Shown here in pieces: positions 15,798 to 24,581 of a stretch of 64,000 bases of DNA (positions are counted from its first letter, which is position 1; every line of letters begins with the position of its first letter). The stretch covers positions 3,514,439 through 3,578,438 of the forward strand of contig NZ_CP036150.1 of assembly GCF_008329965.1 (NCBI RefSeq), given 5' to 3'. The translations under genes were made by a program, and so were the position numbers. The notes beneath the pieces are model-generated. The model saw nothing but the letters and a program-made list of their open reading frames with translations, had not been told where the DNA came from and searched no databases. The DNA comes from Oceanispirochaeta crateris (lineage in GTDB: Bacteria; Spirochaetota; Spirochaetia; DSM-2461).

Positions 15798-17539
15798 TTG
15801 TCAAAGTCCTGTTTTTCTAACTTCATTTCTCCGTCACTCCCTTGATAAATATTGATCCAGGCCTGCCAGTTTTCGTAATCGACCTCAGGATAATCCAAAC
15901 GAAAGTGAGAGCAACGGCTCTCTTTGCGCATGATCGATGCCTTGAGCTTCATTTCGGCATTGATGATCATGTTGGATGTTTCGTGAGCCAGTCTGAGTTC
16001 ATGTAGATTGGCTGCTTTGAGCATGGGGCTGTGGTGATTCCGGAGTTCTTCAATATAAGCCAGAGCTCCTTTGAGGATGCTTTCCTTTTTGATATAAAGA
16101 ACAAAGTTGGGGATCATAATACCCTGCAGTGTCTGGGTTACCCAGGCAGGACTGTAACCGGAGTCCCTTTTCAAGGGAGCCAGAATTTCTTCTTTGATCC
16201 TGTTAATCTGCCTTGTAGAAATCGTTTGAAACTGCACTGTTTTAGAGTATTCTGCTGCCGCTTGGGAAACGATTGTGCCCTGGACTGCCGACCCTGCCAG
16301 TGATGATCCTATTTGGGTATAGATAGCTCCGGCCATATAGGAGCCCAATGCATCTCCTGCTGCATATAAACCAGGAATATTGGATTCTCCCTTCTCATTG
16401 ATAGGAACCAGTCCCTCTGATTTATGAATGGACATCCCAGCAGAGGCTCCCCCGGAAGAAGATCCTGCCATCCCGGGAGGGGCTCCGTCTTTACCTCCAG
16501 GAGGAGGCCCGTTTTTACTGCCTGAAGGAGGTCCGTTTTTATCTCCGGGAGGAGGTCCTTCTTGTCTGTCTTTCATCGAGAATGCAGCCGGTATATACGG
16601 TCCGCCTTCTACTTCCACTGAGTCTCCTCTGCCGGGCATCATGGAGACAGGATTTCCCAGTTTATAGGCCTTGTAGTTTACATCTACTCCCAGATCATGG
16701 TGAACCTCAACTCCAGTTGTCGAGGGGGTTTGCTCAAACATACCATGCCATCCGTCATAACAGGCGGCGGGGTTTATTGTTGAACCGCTATGACCATCGT
16801 TCCACTCTTTTCCGGTTATTTTAGCGCCGATTTTGTAGGCCATGATCGAGCCGTCATGTGTCAGGTCACAGATGGGGAAACCATTGGGTTTGAACCCTCC
16901 TGCACCTGTACAGAGTATGACAGATTTTGCCTTAAATACGTGTATAACGGCATCGTCTATGCTGAATCCTGCGGCTCCTGCTATGCGCCCGTTTTCCTTG
17001 ATCAGGTGGGTAATCATGATCCTTTCCATTACAGGAATTTTCCTCTCGGAAATAGGCTTGTTGAAGGAATCGTAACAAAGAGGAGATTTAAAGAATCCCC
17101 ATTCTTCAAGTTCATCTACTCTCTCTTTTGAATGTTCAGCCATTTGTCTCGTATAGACTGGATTGTTTGTTTGCAGTGCTGAAGCAGAAACCTTGTTTGT
17201 AAACTCGTCCAGAGTGAGGCTTGCTGTGTCAGAATCGTAGGACATGATTCCCTTGGCAAAAGGGGTTTGTCCCGATGTTCCCAGGCGTCCTTTGGATACT
17301 ACCAAAACTTTTGCCCCTGCATCATACCCTTTCACGGCAGCGAAGAGACCTGTCATGCCGCCGCCAATGACAAGGACATCTGTTTCATTTTCCTTGTAAT
17401 CCACTTTATCGGGATCCAGTTCTCTATTGTTTTTTGTCCAATTGATATTCATTCCCATAGATGCCAGTGCGGCTGCTCCGAGAACTCCGCCGGTGAGACC
17501 TAAAAACTGTCGTCTGGATATTCCATTCTTGTCATTCAT
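15782..17539 (-). CDS. Tat-exported FAD-dependent oxidoreductase (fumarate reductase/AprA superfamily)
   Basis: 585 residues. A twin-arginine signal SRRQFLGLTGG (residues 8-18) is followed by a hydrophobic stretch. The FAD dinucleotide motif VIGGGMTGLFAA is at 57-68, and a second FAD contact, GLYAAGDALGS, at 390-400. The fold and the C-terminal helical region (RLAHETSNMIINAEMKLKASIMRKESR) are as in succinate/fumarate reductase and APS reductase flavoproteins. Residues 328-369 hold four imperfect 8-residue repeats of the form xGPPPGxK, not expected in this family. The start at 17539 is preferred (GGGGG upstream). The substrate is unknown. A ferredoxin gene lies just upstream and tatC overlaps its end, so it is probably folded with FAD, exported by Tat and fed electrons in the periplasm. 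Confidence 0.85.
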   Translation of the reverse strand: MNDKNGISRRQFLGLTGGVLGAAALASMGMNINWTKNNRELDPDKVDYKENETDVLVIGGGMTGLFAAVKGYDAGAKVLVVSKGRLGTSGQTPFAKGIMSYDSDTASLTLDEFTNKVSASALQTNNPVYTRQMAEHSKERVDELEEWGFFKSPLCYDSFNKPISERKIPVMERIMITHLIKENGRIAGAAGFSIDDAVIHVFKAKSVILCTGAGGFKPNGFPICDLTHDGSIMAYKIGAKITGKEWNDGHSGSTINPAACYDGWHGMFEQTPSTTGVEVHHDLGVDVNYKAYKLGNPVSMMPGRGDSVEVEGGPYIPAAFSMKDRQEGPPPGDKNGPPSGSKNGPPPGGKDGAPPGMAGSSSGGASAGMSIHKSEGLVPINEKGESNIPGLYAAGDALGSYMAGAIYTQIGSSLAGSAVQGTIVSQAAAEYSKTVQFQTISTRQINRIKEEILAPLKRDSGYSPAWVTQTLQGIMIPNFVLYIKKESILKGALAYIEELRNHHSPMLKAANLHELRLAHETSNMIINAEMKLKASIMRKESRCSHFRLDYPEVDYENWQAWINIYQGSDGEMKLEKQDFDKWPAQ

Positions 17540-17544
17540 TTCAT

Positions 17545-17757
17545 TTACCCCCATGACACGATTACCGGTATTGATTTTTCAGGTGTAATTGTTATGGCAT
17601 CTACAGGACAGTACATTCTGCATAGATGGCAGATCTGACAGTCTTCGGGATAAGCAATGTAAGCTTTGCCATTGTCTTTCAACCTGATTACATCTGTAGG
17701 ACAGGTTTTGACGCAGGTCCCACAGCCTATACATCCGTATATACTCTTGATAGCCAT
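17545..17757 (-). CDS. Two-cluster 4Fe-4S ferredoxin (AprB-like)
   Basis: A 70-residue protein with two complete cluster motifs: Cys9-12-15-19 (CIGCGTCVKTCP) and Cys40-43-46-50 (CQICHLCRMYCP). There is no signal peptide. The pairing with a flavoprotein gene 5 bases downstream mirrors aprBA. It may bind the flavoprotein before export and ride through the Tat channel with it, or stay in the cytoplasm; the sequence does not decide. Confidence 0.88.
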   Translation of the reverse strand: MAIKSIYGCIGCGTCVKTCPTDVIRLKDNGKAYIAYPEDCQICHLCRMYCPVDAITITPEKSIPVIVSWG

Positions 17758-17793
17758 CTATTTATCTCCTCAGTTTTATTGGATTTCTGCGGT

Positions 17794-18318
17794 TTATACT
17801 TCCTGCAGAGCGTTGATTACATCGGATAACATTTCAGTCATATCCATCTTTTCTGGTCCAGGACCATTTGAAGGCCTGCTATTGTTATCACCCTGAGGGG
17901 GAGCTCCATTTCCGCCTTGAGGAGGGGCTCCATTACCACCTTGAGAGCCTCTTTCTCCACCGGGAGGCGGAGGGAGCATCGCATTCTGCTGTTCCGTGAG
18001 TTCTGAAGTTATACGTTCTACAAAGGTTTCTGGATCTGTTTCGGAGTCTTCCAATCGAGCATCCTGCCACTCTTCAAGAATGGGGATAATCTTTACAGCT
18101 TGATCTGCTGTGAGGGCTATGGCGTCCTCTTCCACTTCTGCAAGGTACTGAAGCTTTACGACTGTCAGCTCAGATTCTGAAGGCATGGGGCGGTCCTGTT
18201 CTGGACCTCCCTCCGGTCTGGAGTTTCCAGAATCTGAGGGATTGCTCCCTGAGGCAAAGGTGAACATGGCCAGGTTGAATAGAAGAGCAACCATTACGAA
18301 TCGAGTGTATTTTTTCAT
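17794..18318 (-). CDS. Secreted LTxxQ-motif protein with Gly/Pro-rich repeats
   Basis: A 174-residue protein with an N-terminal signal (hydrophobic to residue 22, then ASGSN). The middle region has two LTxxQ motifs, LTADQ at 69-73 and LTEQQ at 107-111, the signature of CpxP/Spy-like periplasmic chaperones, within predicted helices. Residues 116-155 are low complexity and include two tandem GGNGAPPQ repeats; a short helix closes the protein. The Gly/Pro repeats resemble those inserted in the neighbouring flavoprotein. It is the first gene of the Tat/flavoprotein block, 36 bases before the ferredoxin. A chaperone or binding role for the exported enzyme is an inference. Confidence 0.6.
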   Translation of the reverse strand: MKKYTRFVMVALLFNLAMFTFASGSNPSDSGNSRPEGGPEQDRPMPSESELTVVKLQYLAEVEEDAIALTADQAVKIIPILEEWQDARLEDSETDPETFVERITSELTEQQNAMLPPPPGGERGSQGGNGAPPQGGNGAPPQGDNNSRPSNGPGPEKMDMTEMLSDVINALQEV

Positions 18319-18493
18319 TCTTAATCCTTATCTAGAGTTTCAGGTTGTTACCTGTTGAATCCAGATTAGCAGAATTAAAAATATCCTTGGTAAAGGGTGT
18401 GTAAAAGAAGTGTAAACTGTGTAAATTAGGGGAAGAAATTCCGGATCAAAATATCTATCCTGTCTGTGCCTATTGGAATTTTTATCCTGTATT

Positions 18494-19699
18494 TTAAAAA
18501 CTGTAAATACAAAGGGCATTCATCGAATGCCTCATAGGCCAGGCAGAGAGTTCGTTAAAGTCATGACTGTCAAGGTCAAATAATCCTGTGTAACCAAACT
18601 GGACACTGAAGCTGCCAGAGAAATTATGAGTGACGGCGGGTAGCAGAGTCAGCGCTCCAGAATCCGGGGCAATCAGGGCTGATATAGTAATCTCTGTATT
18701 GATGTCATAGAAGGGCTGGCTCAGATTCAACAGGAAGTAGTGACGTCCAAAATAGCCCGGCGAATAGTGATCAAAAAGATCGGGGATTATGGGAAGGGCA
18801 CTTTCAAAGTCGGATCTTTCTGATTTGTTATACCCTTCGCCGTTGTAAAAGTATTCCACGACTGAGGACAAGCCACTTTTGAAGGTGTATTCTAATCCCA
18901 GGAGTCCGGAAAAAAGCCAATCCGTTTTTCTTTCTCCAATACTGCTTGCGGTGGGAAAGAGGTTCCGGCTGCCTTTGCGTAAAGCAAGCTCCGAATAAAT
19001 CCCGGCTCCCCATAGGTCCAAAATAGCCGCTGTGCCGAGGGCCGGTGTGTAACCGTCACTTTCCTTGCTGTTCTCATCATCCCAGAATCCGGAGAGCATC
19101 AATTCGATTCCCGGAAGGTAGAGAGTCATCTCAGTCCCCGCTTTTGTCTCGCCGTATGTCCATCCCTCTTCAGAGGGAGATTCAGGCAGTAGGGCATAAA
19201 GTTTGAGAGATATCGTTTCATTGGGATAGATCCGGAGAGACACAGCGTCTACACCTTTGAGCTCGGCATCAGGATCAGATGGATCTTTTTGAGGATTGGC
19301 AAAATCAATGGGATTCCATCCATAACCGTAGCCTGTCAGCATGCTCTGCCGCCCTGTTTCTACCGAGATCGTATTGTTTATGTAGATGAGGGCAGAAAGG
19401 CGCAGCAGATTCAGAGAGTAATCGCTCCTCTCGGGGGCAGTGCTTTCTCCCAGGGAAAACCAGGCCGAAAAGGTCGTTTTTTCATCACCAGCATCAATTT
19501 TTGCCGTGAGGGAAGAGAGCATCGACAGATCTGTTATTCCCAAATCGTCCCTTGAAAAAAGACTCTCACTATCCAGAGATTCGGGAGCGTTGGCTGTGAT
19601 ATTCATTTCAGCCTTCCCCGAAAAGCTGGCCTGGGAAAATAGGGGAATCGTCAAAAATACTGCCAATAGGGGTAAAATCATTTTCTTCATGTCTCTCAC
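18494..19699 (-). CDS. Outer-membrane beta-barrel protein, function unknown
   Basis: 401 residues with a signal peptide (cleavage near FSQA) and a pattern of alternating polar/hydrophobic strands throughout, ending MNALCIYSF with a terminal aromatic as in outer-membrane barrels. Phrases such as VETGRQSMLTGYGYGWNPIDFANP resemble DUF1302-type barrels that accompany RND (MMPL-like) exporters and LolA-like proteins. The start overlaps the LolA-like stop (ATGA). It is the last gene of the TetR/RND operon; role in the export of a lipid-like compound is inferred. Confidence 0.6.
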   Translation of the reverse strand: MRDMKKMILPLLAVFLTIPLFSQASFSGKAEMNITANAPESLDSESLFSRDDLGITDLSMLSSLTAKIDAGDEKTTFSAWFSLGESTAPERSDYSLNLLRLSALIYINNTISVETGRQSMLTGYGYGWNPIDFANPQKDPSDPDAELKGVDAVSLRIYPNETISLKLYALLPESPSEEGWTYGETKAGTEMTLYLPGIELMLSGFWDDENSKESDGYTPALGTAAILDLWGAGIYSELALRKGSRNLFPTASSIGERKTDWLFSGLLGLEYTFKSGLSSVVEYFYNGEGYNKSERSDFESALPIIPDLFDHYSPGYFGRHYFLLNLSQPFYDINTEITISALIAPDSGALTLLPAVTHNFSGSFSVQFGYTGLFDLDSHDFNELSAWPMRHSMNALCIYSF

Positions 19700-20490
19700 C
19701 TTATGCTTTCCAAGTAGCCTATGGTAAAAAGTCTGTCCTGGACTTTGGAGCTATCCATTTCCAATTTGATGACTTCAACCACTGTTACAGATGGCTTCGT
19801 GTGATTTTCCATGGTCTGACGGAAGGGGTATACCTTGGATCCAACAGTTCTGAAATCATGGAGAGTCATGCTCTTGATGTTGGCGTTTCCTTCATAATAA
19901 TCAATCCTCAGGTACCGGAATCCTTCTTTGGTGATAAAGACGACCATCTTTTCATAGGGGGCATCAGAGTCGGCAGCCAGGAGTTCCACCTTATAGCAGT
20001 CTTCTCCTTCGACTGTGTCATCTCCCAGGAGTCTTGCCCTGTATTTTTCGGAAATACCCTGTCCGCCATCTCCCATGTCGGCATAGGAAAAATCGGTACC
20101 TCCCGCGGAGTTCTTCTTGGCCGAACTGCTCAACTTCCGGGTTCTCCCGGTCGAGCCGAATCGAACCCACAGATCATCCTCTATCATTAAGTTTGCCGTT
20201 CCTTTCATCCTGTTCGGGGCCGTGTAGATCGATAGAGAATAGGATTTTCCCTCTTTCTCCATGGAATATCCTTCCATTTCCTGAACCGGCTGTGCTTTAC
20301 CTGATTTGTACACGGTCATACGGCTGGTGCTATAAATACGATCTCCCTTGAGGGCTTCATCAGCTCTTTTTACGATTTCATCCGCACTTTGGGCGGCAGC
20401 AGAATTGGGTAAAAAAGCTGTAAGAAGGGTTACAAGCATGAATACCATGATGGGCTTCAAACGATCCGTTTTCATTACTAAAAAGCTCAT
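19696..20490 (-). CDS. LolA-like outer-membrane lipoprotein-sorting family protein (PF17131 type)
   Basis: 264 residues from the ATG at 20490, which has GGAGG upstream and overlaps the RND stop by 4 bases; a longer in-frame start inside the RND gene is less likely. A signal peptide (LVTLLTAFLPNSAAAQ) is followed by SADEIVKRADEALKGD, typical of the start of this LolA-like family, and later strands such as VFITKEGFRYLRIDYYEG. Members occur with MMPL-type RND exporters and probably bind lipids in the periplasm. It links the inner-membrane exporter and the outer-membrane barrel in the same operon. Confidence 0.75.
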   Translation of the reverse strand: MSFLVMKTDRLKPIMVFMLVTLLTAFLPNSAAAQSADEIVKRADEALKGDRIYSTSRMTVYKSGKAQPVQEMEGYSMEKEGKSYSLSIYTAPNRMKGTANLMIEDDLWVRFGSTGRTRKLSSSAKKNSAGGTDFSYADMGDGGQGISEKYRARLLGDDTVEGEDCYKVELLAADSDAPYEKMVVFITKEGFRYLRIDYYEGNANIKSMTLHDFRTVGSKVYPFRQTMENHTKPSVTVVEVIKLEMDSSKVQDRLFTIGYLESIR

Positions 20491-23246
20491 TTTTTCCTCC
20501 AAGGGGCCAGATTCCATCCCCATTTTTCATGAACTATGATCAGTATTGCCGGATGGAGCAATACGGAATACAGAAAAGCTATGGTCATAGCCAGGGTCAG
20601 CACGATTCCCGTACTCTTCATGGCCCGCATCACTGAGGGAATAAAGGAGGCAAAACCGAAGATGGTGGTGAGGGTCGTCAGTAACAGAGCGGTCCCTGTT
20701 CGGGCTATGACAAGTTCCATTTTCCCTTTTCCCTCTTTAAGGTATCTGTGATTGATATGGACCGCATCATCTATGCCTATTCCTATTAAGAGGGGGACAA
20801 CGATAATGTTTAAAAAATCAAATTTTATATTTGTTAAACCCATGAATCCAAAAAGAGTCAAAAAGGAAGCCATGAGAGGGAGCATTGTCAGAAGAGCTAG
20901 CTTTATATTTCTAAAATCGATGACCATGATTATAAAGATAACTATCAGGGCGAGTATAGCTGCTCGGACACCATCTTGTTCCGCCATGATGGTCAGCTGG
21001 TCTCCGGCGAGGATCGTTCCTGTGGCCTTGTCTGTTACAGATTCTATCTGGGCGGTATAAATATCACGGAAATCTCCTTCCCAGGGGCTCTGGGTCGGGT
21101 TGATTGTTATGAGATAGGAAGATCCATCTTCTGATATCATGGAGTCTGTGATATTAGAAGGCAGCATCTCTAGAGTTACTCTGCCGGTTTCGGCCATGGT
21201 TCTCACACGATGATTCATAGCATCGAAAAGCATATTCTGAAAGTGGTCAAGAGCCTCTTTTTCCTGAGGCTCCGCGGGATTTTCGAGGGAGGTAAAGAGG
21301 CTGTCAAAGCTGGTTTTCTTTGTTTTTACTCCTTCCATGTTGATCCCGGTTAGCTCTCCCAGGGTATATACCAAGCGGTTCATATTTCCCAGGAAGGCCA
21401 GATCTCCCAGTTCTATCAGGTTTGCTTCCAGTCGGTAGAGTTCTTCCAGTAGTTCTACCCGGTTGACTGTCTTTAGGGGTGATCGTTCATCCAGCTCTGT
21501 AATGAAGGATTTGATGAAATTTCCTCTTTCAATATATTCACTGTCCCGTACATAGAATTCTGATAATGATTCCACTGATTTTACAGAAGAGAGGTCTTCG
21601 AGTTTTTCTGTTAAGGCTCTTACTTCCTCCAGATCATCACTTATAATTGATAGCCCATCCGGAGCCATTCCAAATTCTTTGGCCATCTCATCGTTCAGCT
21701 GTACCGATTCGAGACCTTTAGCTTCCATCTCCAGGATATTCTTCTGAAGACTGATGTCTTTAACCTTGAAAGAGAAAGCTACGATTGTAAGGATCATGAC
21801 GACTGTGATTGTTACCGGAGCTTTAACGATAAGTCTCCCAATTCCTGCGGCGGCATCTGACTTGATCTTTACTTTTGAAAACAGTTTCTTTTCGGTTTTC
21901 CCCTTTTTTATCATTCGGTATTCTCTAAAAGACAGCAAAGGAGGAATCAATAAAATCATAACAAGGAGTTCACTTAAAATCCCCAGGCCGGCTACGACTC
22001 CCAGTTCTCTCATGATGCCGGTTTTAGCAATGGTGAGTGTGAAAAACGCGGCAGAAGTTGTTAATGCACCAGTTAGTATCCCTGAGCCGCTTTTTATCAG
22101 TGAGTTTTCGACGGATGTTTCAAAATCTCTTCCATCGTCTCTTTCCTGAATATATCCAGATAACAAATGAATGGCATAATCGATTCCCAGTCCCAGAAGA
22201 GCCACAATATACATGGCTGTCATAATGTTGAGGCGGTCCAGGAAATAACCGCTGAGGCCTACTGCCCAGAGTATTCCCGTGAGAAGCGGTATTCCTGCGA
22301 TGAAAGGGACAGAAAACATCCTAAATACAAAAATCAAAAGTCCAAGAATTAAAACAAAGGCAATGATGGAAGACCCAGCAAGTCCTTTTTCAGAGCTGAC
22401 CATTTCATCCCGGCCAATCACTGTGAAACCGGTTATTCCTGCTGTAACTCCATGCTGGGAAGCAATGTGTTTGGCTCCTGATTCTACTGTATTCACCCCA
22501 GCCCGGAGTAGGGCTAAATCGTTGATAGTAAAGGTAGGCTGAACAACCATGAGACCCATTTTATTGTCGTTGCTCATAATATATTCATCACCCAGCATAT
22601 AGGCATCCAGAGCAGCATGGAGATCCTCATCAGAGATTTTTCTACCCTGTGTAGCTTCATTTATCAGCTGTAAAAGCTGGTCCAACCCTCTAAAGAGTCC
22701 CACCGCTTGTGTCTCATCCTCTGCAAGTTTATCACTGTTTCCAGAATACTCAGCTTCAAAGTCATCGTTGATGTGTCTGATCAGCGGAACGAGGTTGAGA
22801 TTTCTATAGGTTCTTTTCTGGCGTTTAAGATCTTCCATTTTTGTGAGCATAAGTCCATGTTCTTTAAAGAAACTCATATCCATTCGTCCTGTCGTTCCAG
22901 AAACATAGGGCTCGTATTTTTCTCCTGAGTACTCCTCAATGAGGCTATCTATTGTATTCTTTACAATCCTTTCCGCCTCGGCAGGATCTAGAATGGACCG
23001 TCCATCAACAACTACAAGAATTCCGGAAACTGCAGGAAACTCTTCGACTATTCTCTGCAAATCCCTTACCTGGTTTGATTTGTCCGGAAGGATGGAATAG
23101 AAGGTCATTTCCATCCTGAGTCTTGTCATTCCATAAGCAATAATGATGGTCAGTCCTAAGACAATAAGGAGTGCCTTCCCCCAATTCTTTACTGACCACC
23201 GGGCCCACCGGCTCAGGATTTTTTCTCTCAGATTCAGTTGTTTCAT
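20487..23246 (-). CDS. RND superfamily (MMPL-type) exporter
   Basis: 919 residues with the two-fold repeat of this superfamily: one N-terminal span, a large periplasmic domain (about 40-270), five more spans (about 280-440), then the same plan again (about 475-900). The GLGIDYAIHLLSGY and GIGIDDAVHINHRY motifs at equivalent positions in the two halves carry the aspartates expected in proton-driven members. Homologues move lipids, hopanoids or other hydrophobic compounds rather than drugs. It heads an operon with the LolA-like protein and barrel and is controlled by the adjacent TetR regulator. Confidence 0.85.
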   Translation of the reverse strand: MKQLNLREKILSRWARWSVKNWGKALLIVLGLTIIIAYGMTRLRMEMTFYSILPDKSNQVRDLQRIVEEFPAVSGILVVVDGRSILDPAEAERIVKNTIDSLIEEYSGEKYEPYVSGTTGRMDMSFFKEHGLMLTKMEDLKRQKRTYRNLNLVPLIRHINDDFEAEYSGNSDKLAEDETQAVGLFRGLDQLLQLINEATQGRKISDEDLHAALDAYMLGDEYIMSNDNKMGLMVVQPTFTINDLALLRAGVNTVESGAKHIASQHGVTAGITGFTVIGRDEMVSSEKGLAGSSIIAFVLILGLLIFVFRMFSVPFIAGIPLLTGILWAVGLSGYFLDRLNIMTAMYIVALLGLGIDYAIHLLSGYIQERDDGRDFETSVENSLIKSGSGILTGALTTSAAFFTLTIAKTGIMRELGVVAGLGILSELLVMILLIPPLLSFREYRMIKKGKTEKKLFSKVKIKSDAAAGIGRLIVKAPVTITVVMILTIVAFSFKVKDISLQKNILEMEAKGLESVQLNDEMAKEFGMAPDGLSIISDDLEEVRALTEKLEDLSSVKSVESLSEFYVRDSEYIERGNFIKSFITELDERSPLKTVNRVELLEELYRLEANLIELGDLAFLGNMNRLVYTLGELTGINMEGVKTKKTSFDSLFTSLENPAEPQEKEALDHFQNMLFDAMNHRVRTMAETGRVTLEMLPSNITDSMISEDGSSYLITINPTQSPWEGDFRDIYTAQIESVTDKATGTILAGDQLTIMAEQDGVRAAILALIVIFIIMVIDFRNIKLALLTMLPLMASFLTLFGFMGLTNIKFDFLNIIVVPLLIGIGIDDAVHINHRYLKEGKGKMELVIARTGTALLLTTLTTIFGFASFIPSVMRAMKSTGIVLTLAMTIAFLYSVLLHPAILIIVHEKWGWNLAPWRKK

Positions 23247-23291
23247 CGCTTCTTTCTCCCTATCCCGCGGATCGGGGTGAATGGTCTTATT

Positions 23292-23891
23292 CTATGCCTG
23301 GACTCTCTTCAGGGTGGACTGAACAAGACTCTCACCAATGGTTGTGAAATCTATATCGCTTGTAAATTCTGAAATCAGCATGACACCTTCTGCCATGGCA
23401 ACAAGTTCAAAAGCCAGCTGCCGACAATCAATCTCTTTACGGACATCACCTTCTGTTTGTAAATGAGAAATTAAATTCTCTAGGTCCTTTTGCATTCCCC
23501 TGTAAATTTCGGTAATCAACTCCTTAATCGCAGGGAATTTCTTAATCCCCATAAACATGAGGTAGCTGAAATTTAGATAATTTCCGGCAAAGTCTATCCC
23601 CGTGTTTTTTTCGAATTCATTCAGGTAGGTTTCAAAGGAAAATAGACCCCGCAGCAGTTCTTCCAGGGAGTAATCTCCTTTGAGTGAGTTCATCGTAATG
23701 TTCTGCATTTTTGAAAAGACAGTCCGCAGACACTCCTGGAAGAGTTCCTCCTTGCTACCGAAGTAATGATAGATGCCGCCCTTGGTGATTCCTATGCCAT
23801 CTGCAATAGAATTGAGGGAGACTCTTTCATAGTCATTTTCCACCAGGAACTGTAGGGCTTTTAGTAGGATCTTTTCTTTTGTCTCTTTCAC
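23292..23891 (-). CDS. TetR-family regulator of the RND operon
   Basis: 199 residues. The N-terminal TetR domain has the usual SLNSIADGIGITKGGIYHYFGSKEELF; the C-terminal half is helical and ligand-binding. It lies 45 bases upstream of the RND gene on the same strand. A strong palindrome of TetR type precedes it (23909-23931), so it probably represses itself and the exporter genes. Confidence 0.85.
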   Translation of the reverse strand: MKETKEKILLKALQFLVENDYERVSLNSIADGIGITKGGIYHYFGSKEELFQECLRTVFSKMQNITMNSLKGDYSLEELLRGLFSFETYLNEFEKNTGIDFAGNYLNFSYLMFMGIKKFPAIKELITEIYRGMQKDLENLISHLQTEGDVRKEIDCRQLAFELVAMAEGVMLISEFTSDIDFTTIGESLVQSTLKRVQA

Positions 23892-23908
23892 ATATACTCC
23901 ATTGAAAT

Positions 23909-23931
23909 AACATACCTACGGTCGGTATGTT
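23909..23931. promoter_or_regulatory. TetR operator palindrome
   Basis: Perfect 8-base arms AACATACC and GGTATGTT are separated by 7 bases, 17 bases upstream of the TetR start codon. The form (ACATACC-N7-GGTATGT) is typical of TetR/QacR operators. Confidence 0.65.
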
Positions 23932-24149
23932 TAAATTTTAGTCTTTCCATTTCGAACAAGTCAAGGTAAAAGACAGCTAAGCCGAGAGGAAAGTCTCCAT
24001 CTTTTACCTCGGTTGTTGTCAGGGAGTGTCAGAGGTCTCAGTTAAAACCGATGGGATGGGTTTTTAAAAAATTATTCCATTTTTTAAATCAGGGAATAAT
24101 TCTCTTCTGTAAATAAGGTAATTCAATCTTTTTGTTAAAGGAGAAATGT

Positions 24150-24581
24150 ATGAACAACCTTAACAGCGTCATTTTGGAAGGTAATCTGGTGCGAGATCCC
24201 GAGGCCAATCTGACTCCCAAGGGAACCCCTGTGTGCAAATTTTCTGTAGCCAGCAACCGCTATTACAAATCAGAAGGTATCCGTCAGAGCGAGGTGTCCT
24301 ATTTTGATGTAGAAGTGTGGTCAAAGGTGGCTGAAGCCTGCGAAAAACATCTGCAGAAAGGTCGAGGTGTTCGTGTTGTGGGACGATTAAAACAGGACCG
24401 CTGGACTGATGAAGAGGGGAGCAGCCATTATAAGGTGAAAGTTGTAGGGGAGCATGTGGAATTCAAACCTCAGCTTAGTGCCTCAGCGGGGCCTGGTAGC
24501 ACGAATGAATCAGAAGAAGAGCCTCTTGGGGAATCTGTAGAGGACAATGCCGAGGAGAATATGGAGGAAGCCCTTAGCTGA
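24150..24581 (+). CDS. ssb: Single-stranded DNA-binding protein
   Basis: 143 residues. The N-terminal OB fold runs MNNLNSVILEGNLVRDPE, CKFSVASNRYY, then FDVEVWSKVAEACEKHLQKGRGVRVVGRLKQDRW. The C-terminal 35 residues are acidic and disordered but end EEALS rather than the usual DDDIPF-type tip. The ATG at 24150 has AAGGAG upstream; the longer TTG frame is not needed. It stands alone rather than between ribosomal genes, so it may be a second or specialised SSB. Confidence 0.88.
   Translation: MNNLNSVILEGNLVRDPEANLTPKGTPVCKFSVASNRYYKSEGIRQSEVSYFDVEVWSKVAEACEKHLQKGRGVRVVGRLKQDRWTDEEGSSHYKVKVVGEHVEFKPQLSASAGPGSTNESEEEPLGESVEDNAEENMEEALS

Noticed and set aside
16428-16667. Proline-rich open frame on the plus strand opposite the flavoprotein repeats
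   Set aside because: It is the antisense shadow of the Gly/Pro repeat DNA; no promoter or ribosome site supports it.
24132-24149. Longer ssb start (TTG with six extra codons)
   Set aside because: The ATG at 24150 has a strong ribosome site and the SSB fold begins right there; the extra codons cover the ribosome site itself.
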